Shown here piece after piece: positions 56,464 through 64,000 of a stretch of 64,000 nucleotides of DNA (positions within the stretch are counted from its first letter, which is position 1; every line of letters begins with the position of its first letter). A program made the position numbers and the translations under genes. The notes under the pieces are model-generated. The model was not told where the DNA came from. It saw only the letters and a program-made list of their open reading frames with translations, and made no database searches. Source of the DNA: Symsagittifera roscoffensis (lineage: Eukaryota > Xenacoelomorpha > Acoela > Convolutidae); contig NC_087068.1 of NCBI RefSeq assembly GCF_963678635.1, positions 23,996,697 through 24,060,696 of the forward strand, written 5' to 3'.

Positions 56464-58431
56464 TCAGCTCAAAACATCTTTTTTGAACCTTTCAACATTC
56501 TTCAATTGCGTTTCTTTGTCCAAAGCCTTCGGTCTATGAATCACAAAGTCATCAAGATCCGACATTCCTCCGACAACTTGTCTCGCAAAGTACCTCGGGA
56601 AGAGCGAGCAGTCTTCTATGACATGTGCAAAACCTCCCGGATCAAGTCCAAACTGAACCGTAAAGTAAGATAAGCCTTTCGGGATTGTTCTTCTGACGTC
56701 ATTATTTTTCAGGTCCACTAACTTCTTGTTCATGCTCCATTCCTCTTCCGATTCCATAATCGCTTTCTTGAAGAACATCGGAGCTTCCGAGTACGAACTC
56801 CTTCCGACTGGAATACATTCTATATACATGTGGAAAAACTTCTTCGAGTTTCTAAAGCACTCCACAAAAATCACACGTTTCTTCAACTTTGCAAATTTTT
56901 CCACTAAAAATCGTTTCTCTGCTTCAATTCGCTCGAAAACTTCTTCGTCTAAGAGTGTGCTGCAGTTGTAGTGTAGAACAGGGCATATTAGGCAGTGATT
57001 TTTGACGAGAGGTGTATCGAATGGTAGAGATAAGTAACAGTACTCGTTTGATCGGACCACGAGACGTTGTTTGCACGCTGCACTGTTGAAGCACAGGTAG
57101 CACTCTGAAACAAACAAGACCGCTGGTGCTGAAACCATTAATTATTAATTTGCAGTTTATATTTCACTTTTTCCACGTCAAAAGACTCACTCTTAAGTTG
57201 ACAAAATGATCCAATAAAATTATGGGCAGAAAGCAATTAGGCTGAAAAATTCTCGGGTAGTTCAACCAACTATGGATTGCGTAATCTATTATGATAAAAG
57301 GGCAAATTTACATGCTTACATACATGTGACACTTAACTACTTGCTACAGAAATTTTCATCTGCAGCATGAACTTTTTTTCCGATCTCACAACTTTCAAAA
57401 CATTTAACACTAAAAAACCTACCATCCATCGTCTGCAAGGCTTTACGCTGTTCACTCTTTGCATCTTCTTCCATCGCCCGATCCTCTACCCCTCCCGACT
57501 TCTTCATTGCCTTCGCACTCTCAAACTTATCATCCAGAGTCTCAAAGCCACGCCCCCTTCCGCCCATGAACTTCATCAAAGCTCTATTCTGATTTACAGC
57601 TGTCTGCGACTTCTCTCTAACCAGCATATCATTAATAGATTGACCATCATCGTCAGTTCCATAACGAACACGTTTACCATCACTATCATGAGTCTCAATT
57701 TTGCCTCTGCGCTTTTTCTGTTCAATGCCAGAAGAATGTGAACTGCTAGATACCGGAAAAACTGCACCTGACGGTCCAATTTTAGTCAACATGACTTGAT
57801 TTCTAGAGGCTTCATCGCTTTTGGCATCCTCAATTAACTCTTTAAGCTCTTCAATCTTTTTAGAATCGCCCATCAGTTCAGCTTTCAACAAGTCAGCTGA
57901 AAGTTTGTTCAAATCTGACTTCGGTTTTGCAACTTCGGTTCTTGAAATTTTGCTGAGCTCTCGAGGGCAACTTTTCACACTCGAAAATCGAGTATCATTA
58001 TCATCACGTTCATTATCGTCAAGCTCATCTCTTTCATTATGTAGTTTATCAGAACTATTTCGATCTTTATCTGGATTTTTAGCCGAAGGCAGCCCTTTCC
58101 CTCCGTTCTTCCAGTACGGGTTCAACTCACGAGATGTTATCGTTTCTTCCAATTCAGTATCGCACAATTTGCTTTTTCTTTTCCCCTCTTCTTTTTCGTC
58201 TTTCGGCTTTTGCTCGTTAAGCTCTTTTCTGCTTTTGGCGCTTGATGAAAACATAAGCTCAAACGGATCAATTGTTTCTGTTTGAGATTTTTCTTGTTTA
58301 GAATCTGAAATTGGTGTTTCGGATGTTTTTTCAACCCACATTTCTTCACCACTACTTGAGCTTTCACTGCTGCTAGATTTTGTCTTCTTTTTAGACTTTT
58401 TCTTTTTCTTTGACTTGTCTTTCTTTCCCAT
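56464..58431 (-). CDS. CWF19L2: CWF19-like protein 2 (CwfJ family), two exons
   Basis: CWF19L2 is a spliceosome-associated CwfJ-family protein linked to lariat debranching and intron turnover. Exon 1 is 58431-57423 and exon 2 is 57104-56464; phases match and the product is 548 aa. Exon 1 is a long charged, Lys/Ser-rich region (KKDKSKKKKKSKKKTKSSS) with MKFMGGRGRGFETLDDKFES near its end. Exon 2 holds CwfJ domain 1 (ECYLCFNS, LICPVLHYNCSTLLDEEVF, HIT-like FHMYIECIPVG) and domain 2 (FKKAIMESEEEWSMNKKL, FGLDPGGFAHVIED). The family's usual extreme C-terminus after QLKNVERFKK is missing: the frame stops at VLS, so a last exon may have been overlooked. CAG lies 7 nt before the ATG. Confidence 0.9.
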
Positions 58432-59054
58432 GCCGAACCTGAAGTAGTTTCAATTGAATTACTGAGTACTAGAAGAGCTTTAACATGATATACAATTGGA
58501 TTTCTGCGAAAACCTAAAACAAAGAGGCGGACCACTTCCGATACATCACACATTGCAAGCAAAGCTAGCTGCAAAAAAAAACGAAAATCACTAAGTCCAA
58601 AAAATTAATCTAAAAAAGTGTTGATACATAGAACCACTAAAATTTTTGAGGGAAGACATGTCAAAAAAGACAATTGCCAGCAGACAAACTCGCATGAGAA
58701 CAAGATTATGAATAAAAAAAATTTGAAAAGACTCAAAATTTTCTAATAGAGCATACCTTCAACCCATACCCCTGCACACACGAATAAGATATTATCGCTC
58801 TATAAACTACCTAATACGAGGCGATCGATTAAGCCAATACAAGATTAGCCGAAATTCTTCAAGGTGAATAAACGTTTAAAGCGAAAAAAATAAGGGAAAC
58901 AAGCACAGCCGGCCGCTGTGAGAGACGCACAGAACGTTCCAATAGCCCAAGAGAACGTTCCAATGTCCCAAGTGCCAAGGAAGCGCCTGCGGCTTCGAAA
59001 AATAAAAGCAACACTTTCTGCGGCTAAAAAAAAAGTTTTTTTATCCGAGTACAA

Positions 59055-59215
59055 AACCTACTCGCTCACATTACTTGCTCAAAATTGAACATAAAATCAA
59101 AAATTTCCAACCAGTTTCTCTCATTACTGAGAGCACTTTGGGTGTTTTAAATGTCATTCGAATCACGACTAAGAGGTCTTTAACATGATATAATACTTGA
59201 CCCATTCTGATGATT
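59055..59215. repeat. Dispersed repeat family B, copy 3
   Basis: The unit has CTCGCTCACATTACTTGCTC, TTCCAACCAGTTTCTC, ATGTCATTCGAATCACGACT and TTTAACATGATATAATACTT, then GACC, in the same order as the copies at 52975 and 53545. Confidence 0.55.
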
Positions 59216-59624
59216 ATTTAAGGAAGCTGATTTTAGGTGTGAAAAATAAAACACCCGAAAATTAAATTCGTCCCTATGTTCAGCCACTGAAACAAGTATA
59301 AAGAACTAGTAATAAAAAATTTTTAAAACTGAGACATGCTCAGAATATATCTGCTGGCTAGAAATGTCTGTCGTTACAATTGATTAAATGATTTTGTTAG
59401 GCAAGTTGAAATGTTCCTAATTGATTACGTTTACTAATCGCAAGCGTAACACAGAGGCGAAGCTGCCATTCGTAAACACAAACAAGAAAACGAGAAAACT
59501 AGCTCGAAAAATTTAAAAGACCCAGCCTAGAGCCAGTTCAAAAAGTTTCAATGAGCGCAAACACACTGGAAAACAAATTTTGGAAAGTTTCGACAAAATA
59601 TGGCCTAGAAGGTCTTTAAATTTT

Positions 59625-59960
59625 GAGAAAATTTTTTGAATGACACTTTTCTGATAGCAGTAACCCAATTTGAGAAAACTAGATCAATAGTAATATATAT
59701 TATTCCGCTGCAAAGTCTAAGAATTGAAATCCATTTTTGAAATTAGAAGTCGCTCAAGTTTTTCTCGCCATTTCTGCTGTCGTAATCGTCGGAAAAAGTG
59801 ATTTGCCTTTGTTTTAACAATTGAATTAAATTGAACTTAAAAAGCATCGAAATTCAAAGCACAAAAGACCAAGTTTGTTGACAAAAAAAATATAAGACTT
59901 TTCCTGGAAAGAAATTACAACCTGTATAAGTGTCTTCGCAACGTCCAATGACACTGAAAA
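59625..59960. repeat. Dispersed repeat, copy 2 (partner at 44795-45070)
   Basis: The copy has TGACACTTTTCTGATAGCAG, a GAAAACTAGATCAATAG block, then GACTTTTCCTGGAAAG and TCTTCGCAACGTCCAATGAC, in the same order as copy 1. Confidence 0.55.
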
Positions 59961-60486
59961 TAATGAACAAAGAAAAAAAGGACAAAATAGTCCTAAAAAG
60001 ATTTCGTTGAAAAACTGAATCAGGGTACTACGAGTTTGACGTCCTCGCATCTGCGCCATCCCCGCTTGAAAATCTGCAAATACTATGATCAAAAAAGCCG
60101 ATAGAGCAGATGAAATTAAATTGCTAATGCTTAGCAGCAACTGTGAAATAATCATTTCAATTAAAAGTTAGGCTCGAAAAAAGTACATTCGTAATTTAAC
60201 ACTAGGCTCGCTAGCTCGGCTGTGTAATGAGCTACATTTTATCCTTTTCTGCTATGATTCAAATAAAAACTCTCGGATTTATTCAATATTCATGCAATTA
60301 TTTCAAATTTAAGAAAATGTTCAAATCAGAGAACTGTCAATTATAAGACATTTGGACAATTTGGACAAAAAAATTGGCTACAAACCAATAAAAATTATTA
60401 AAATAAACTCTATATAGAAATTAACACAATATACATATATTCAATCAAAATAGTAATAGTTAAGTTTACAATTTTGACGCGCAGTT

Positions 60487-63039
60487 CTATCTTCTTTTAG
60501 GTACTTTGCTTTTTCTCCTGCTTTCTGAAAACACCGGACTAGAAGCTGCTCTAACTGTCGCTGAATTGGAAGAAGCTAGTGAACTATTCGTAGACACAGT
60601 TGAACTATCACTCGAAGTAATTATTGATAAAGCGCTTGTTTTAGACGGAGGTTTCGTTCCTGAACTAGTCGATGAATTATGATTTGAACCGTTACTTGCA
60701 GTTCCGTTTTGCAAATGATTTGAATTTGACGACTGACCACTAAGTGATTTACATTGATCACTATTTTTATCTTTAGAAGAATTTAAATCAGTTTTTGCCA
60801 TTGAAGAATCGCTACTTTCGTCAGAACTTCTTTGTTTTATAGTATAAGATCCAGTTGTTTTTTCAACGTCAAAAAGCCCGTATTTTAAAGCATATGCGAA
60901 ATATTTCAAAATGAAATCTTGGTAATTATGACTTCGCCGCTTCTGATCGACCACATATTTTTGGCGTTTTGCCATTTCTTCTTTCAAATTAGATCTACAA
61001 GTTTCAATTTCTTTGTCAATTAACTCCATAAGCTGGTGAATTCTAGGCGCAGCTAAGAAAAAGTGCCCAGATCCGTCCTTATTGCTATCAGATGTGTTGT
61101 TTTCAGATTGGGTATCAACGAATAATTGCTCCATTTTACATGAATTTTGAATATTCAGAGCTGCTATATTGGCTAAGGTTGAAGTAGATTCTGGTTCGAC
61201 TACTAAGGGACTATTACTTCGCATTTCTCTCTTCACCTCTTTCTGGAGACTACTCAAAGGTAGGTTGTCGCTCAGATCCGATGGACTGATATCAGATGCA
61301 TCTGATTTCGATTGATTAGCATTGGACTCACTTGATGAAATATTAGTTGGCGTTGTAGTTCTGCTGTGGTCTGAAGCCTGCTCGATCTTGACAAAAATGT
61401 TGGTTCCCGAATGATCAGCGCCTGATGATTTTACAGTCTCAGAAGCATCAGACTAGAACACCAGTTAAAAGTAAATAAATCGGTCCTTTTCAGAGAAGAC
61501 TCGTTAAATACAGGAAATAATGCAGAGCTGTTACTGATCATAAAAATAATTGTTGAGTTGGCACACCGATTTCTGATGATAATTGACTTTAGACATTAAT
61601 ACACGATTGTTAGCTAGAAAATCTTAGCTTGAACATCGGAAAAGATTTAAAAATATTAGTAGTAGAAATCAAGAGCTTCAAAAACAGAAACCAGTTAAGA
61701 AATACAGCACTTACAATTTCAGATTGGGGAGACTCCAAGTTGGACTTGATCTCAAAGTAAAGCTGTTTCTCCTGGTTCGAAATCAATGGAGACGCTAAAA
61801 AATCAGGATACGTTTTGAACCAGGTAATCTTTTTCTGGAGGTCAAAGAAACCTCTCTGCATGAGGGTTCCTGAATTGGGAGACATCGTTCTCAATTGACC
61901 GAGGACTCTCGAGTCGTCTGCATTGCACATCGAGGGATGAAATTTTTTGACCAGCTGTCGCGTGATTTCCATCATGTTTTCTTTGTTAGCCTGAAAAAAT
62001 ATATGGCATCTAATTGCAGCGAGCAAGTTTCCTGCTTGTGTTCTCAAATGTGTCAATTTTCAATTTCACCTTCTTGCATTTACTAAAATGTTCTTTTTAT
62101 TACTTCCAACTTTAACCAACTTCAAAGAAAATAAATCACTTGTATCTTAGGTTACTCACCTCTAAGTATTGTATCTTGGACCTGAGCTGTCTTCGTTTAT
62201 CAGGTATTACACTGAGCAGGTTGAAGCACACTTCTGAGTCGAAAGTCAACACTCGGTCCCTGATGACTTGTCTGAATCTATCCACCCATGTTTCCCCTCT
62301 GTCTTCCCTCCACCCGCCGTGATTAATCGGGTGGGGTTTTAGACCATCCAACTCATACAGTCTAGAATATCGGAATAGCCAGTCAACACCACAAACCTGG
62401 CTTTTTTGCGCGATCGCGAAGACGATAGCCAATAAACAGTTGAAAAGTGTCGATCAACTAAAAAACGCCAAAAAACATGATCTTGAAGCTCTTTGAATTT
62501 CAGGACTCTTTTATTTTGGACATTTTTCGATAAAACTAGCTAAAAAAAGAAAAAACATTGTGACCAAAATAACTTTTTACTGTTGTTCATTGATACTTGA
62601 AAAAAATTTCATAACTTAGATTTTCTGCCTCAAGACGAAGAAAATTTATCAACTCAAAATGAATTCAAATGTTCATATTATTTTCGAAGTTTCTACAAAA
62701 ATGAAACGAACACAGTGAAAAATGATTTCAAACGGAAACTGAACCAACCTATTGTTTATTGGAACGAAAGATATGTAGTGGAACTGATCCACAGTTGTTG
62801 CTGTCGACACTGCCTCCAGCTCACTCGCATACAAACTACTACTACTGCCCATTTTATTCTGTAACCTCTGTTCAGGAGTCGAGATATTTTTATTTGCGAA
62901 GGAGTTGTGGTATTGCTCTAATTTCGCATGTTGGCCAAAGTACACGCCCCTCTGATAGTGAGAGAGGTCTTTCGTCTCTTGATGAATTTGAGCCAGAAGA
63001 TCTCCGACCTCCATTTTTGACATGCAGTTCATAATTATG
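60487..63039 (-). CDS. BAP1: Ubiquitin carboxyl-terminal hydrolase BAP1, N-terminus beyond window
   Basis: BAP1 removes monoubiquitin from histone H2A in the PR-DUB complex with ASXL proteins. Visible exons are 63039-62749, 62361-62160, 61990-61715 and 61452-60487 (577 residues), with consistent phases. Exon A starts after the catalytic Cys region (IIMNCMSKMEVGDLLAQI) and contains the catalytic His block (VDQFHYISFVPINNR). The next exon has the catalytic Asp region (YELDGLKPHPINHGGW) and LLSVIPDKRRQLRSKIQYLE. The last exon holds the UCH37-like ULD domain (CRSNLKEEMAKRQKYVVDQ, RRSHNYQDFILKYF), a long Ser/Asn-rich stretch, and a terminal basic nuclear signal (RRKSKVPKRR). The catalytic Cys exon is not in the window. 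Confidence 0.9.
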
Positions 63040-63119
63040 CTGTTAACACAAAACTTTGCGTCAACAAACTATTTTGAAAAGAATCTGAGTCTTATACGTA
63101 AGCTGCAAAAAAAAATCCC

Positions 63120-63542
63120 ATGAGCAGTAGCGAACCTGCATTCAAAACAGAAAATACGAGTCTGAACAAAAGATCCTCATTGTTTAAATGTCTGCCAAAT
63201 CATGTATGGCGTGGCATGGTTAGGAAAAAACAACATTGGTTCCACAAAAAACTTTATGATGTGCGAAAACAACTCACCCAGAACCAAGTAGGCTCTGCTG
63301 TCTACTTTCAGAACTTAAGACCTAATACAAAGCAAAGAGCAAAAAGAACAATACAGAATGCCTTATTTAACGCGAACAGTTTACATAAACAAATATGCAA
63401 GAAAAACTTTCTTAGAGTGACCCTAGATTCTGACTGCGCCCTATGCCATGACGTATCGGCGAAGACGAACAAATTAAAAATTGTTCGTCTTCGCGCGAAG
63501 TATTCGATCACATCCATAATCCATATTCTGCTCAAATTATAG
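63120..63542 (+). other. Open frame of 140 codons, unrecognised, next to a LINE fragment
   Basis: The frame starts MSSSEPAFKTENTSLNKRSS and is Lys/Arg/Gln-rich (WFHKKLYDVRKQLTQNQVGS, NTKQRAKRTIQNALFNANSL). It contains CALCHD and runs through a perfect 14-bp palindrome. It might be the ORF1 or N-terminal part of a plus-strand LINE, but I cannot support a family. It lies upstream of BAP1 exon A and so probably within a BAP1 intron. Confidence 0.3.
63459..63494. repeat. Perfect 14-bp inverted repeat with 8-nt loop
   Basis: GCGAAGACGAACAA and its exact complement TTGTTCGTCTTCGC flank ATTAAAAA. It stands out in an AT-rich setting because the arms are GC-balanced and perfect. Confidence 0.85.
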
Positions 63543-64000
63543 CGTAAAAACAAAATCGGTTGTACATTTAGGAAAAAATGCAACAACATTAAACGTATAA
63601 ACCATATATAGATTGAAGAGTGTAGGCGATAGAACACCACCTTGTGGTACACCTTGTTTAACATTTTTCATTCCAGAATTTGCGTCTCGAAATTTAAATA
63701 ATGCGAATTGTTTTTGGAGATAGGAGAGCAGCAATCGCTTGATGTTGGTTGTTAAGTCTGAGTTAATGTCATCTATGAGGACGCTGCGATTTACAGTCAA
63801 AACCAGCTGTTAAATTAAGTGCAACCAAGCGAGTTCTTTGGCATGGTTTTTCATGATTAAGTCTTCGTTCATGTGATAATGATCAAAGTAAGTGCCCTCA
63901 CGGTGATTCGGTCTTTCCTAAAATCGTGTTGGTGATTTGCTATTTGTATGTTTAGGCGTAGCTAAGGTATAAGAACCCTTTCCACCAGTTCCGCGACAGT
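63540..64000 (-). pseudogene. LINE reverse transcriptase fragment
   Basis: On the minus strand, from the right edge leftward, an LRLNIQIANHQHDFRKDR-type block lies near 63940-63890. DCKSQRP/VNRSVLIDDINSDL then follows after a frame change near 63800, and GVPQGGVLSPTLFNLYM lies near 63660-63610. These are RT motifs of CR1/Jockey-type LINEs. A stop or shift precedes the catalytic YADD, which is not seen. The element continues past the right edge. Confidence 0.75.

Larger units (their letters stand above)
58575..60480. other. Spacer between BAP1 and CWF19L2
   Basis: About 1.9 kb of AT-rich sequence holds two repeat copies, listed separately. A 109-residue hydrophobic minus-strand frame at 59826-60155 overlaps one repeat copy and is not called a gene. 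TTTATT at 60278, which is AATAAA on the minus strand, may be the BAP1 polyadenylation signal. Confidence 0.45.

Noticed and set aside
57367-58285. Plus-strand Ser/Leu-rich frames
   Set aside because: They are antisense shadows of the Lys/Glu/Ser-rich CWF19L2 exon 1.
59826-60155. Hydrophobic 109-residue minus-strand frame
   Set aside because: It overlaps a dispersed repeat copy and has no homologue that I recognise.

Overview
The window is animal (metazoan) nuclear DNA. It is AT-rich, with GT-AG introns, conserved animal housekeeping genes and many transposable elements. The host genes are intron-poor: CWF19L2 shows two exons, HAUS4 one, PMVK two and CLYBL four. Some introns are long because repeats have filled them. 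I cannot name the phylum. Short 5' leaders with splice-acceptor-like sites just before several start codons would fit a lineage with spliced-leader trans-splicing, but that is inference.

Layout. Positions 1-15,600 hold two genes on the minus strand: CLYBL (15,594-6,002) and, 153 bp downstream, the mitochondrial Era GTPase ERAL1 (5,848 to beyond the left edge). Their introns carry a hAT-type MITE with a clean 8-bp target duplication, a TA-flanked foldback MITE, AT-rich tandem arrays and a ruined Ty3-like retrotransposon. LINE endonuclease fragments follow at 16,400-18,060.

The centre (18,283-39,865) is one nested structure. A BEL/Pao LTR retrotransposon with 150-bp LTRs, a 5-bp target duplication (AAGTG), gag, protease, RT, RNase H and integrase is split inside its RT region by a 14,424-bp Polinton/Maverick (23,005-37,428). 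The Polinton is framed by a perfect 6-bp duplication (TCTCTC) and has long terminal inverted repeats built of ~29-bp subrepeats. It encodes a packaging ATPase, integrase, penton-like and major capsid proteins, an adenovirus-type protease, a PC4-like protein and several conserved small proteins. I find no protein-primed DNA polymerase B. Many of its genes carry stops or frameshifts, and a 1,365-bp block is duplicated in tandem with a single difference.

Positions 40,600-44,550 are a decayed CR1-like LINE broken by a hairpin element. From 45,700 rightward are more minus-strand host genes: an intronless PMVK, a second intron-containing PMVK, HAUS4, CWF19L2 and the C-terminal two thirds of BAP1. 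They are separated by AT-rich spacer with a dispersed repeat family and a tRNA-Leu-like sequence. A LINE RT fragment closes the window.

The host genes do not form one pathway. They cover mitochondrial ribosome assembly (ERAL1), mitochondrial CoA metabolism (CLYBL), isoprenoid synthesis (PMVK), spindle microtubule branching (HAUS4), lariat debranching (CWF19L2) and histone H2A deubiquitination (BAP1). The Polinton genes together describe a virus-like mobile element able, in its intact ancestor, to build a capsid, package DNA and integrate.
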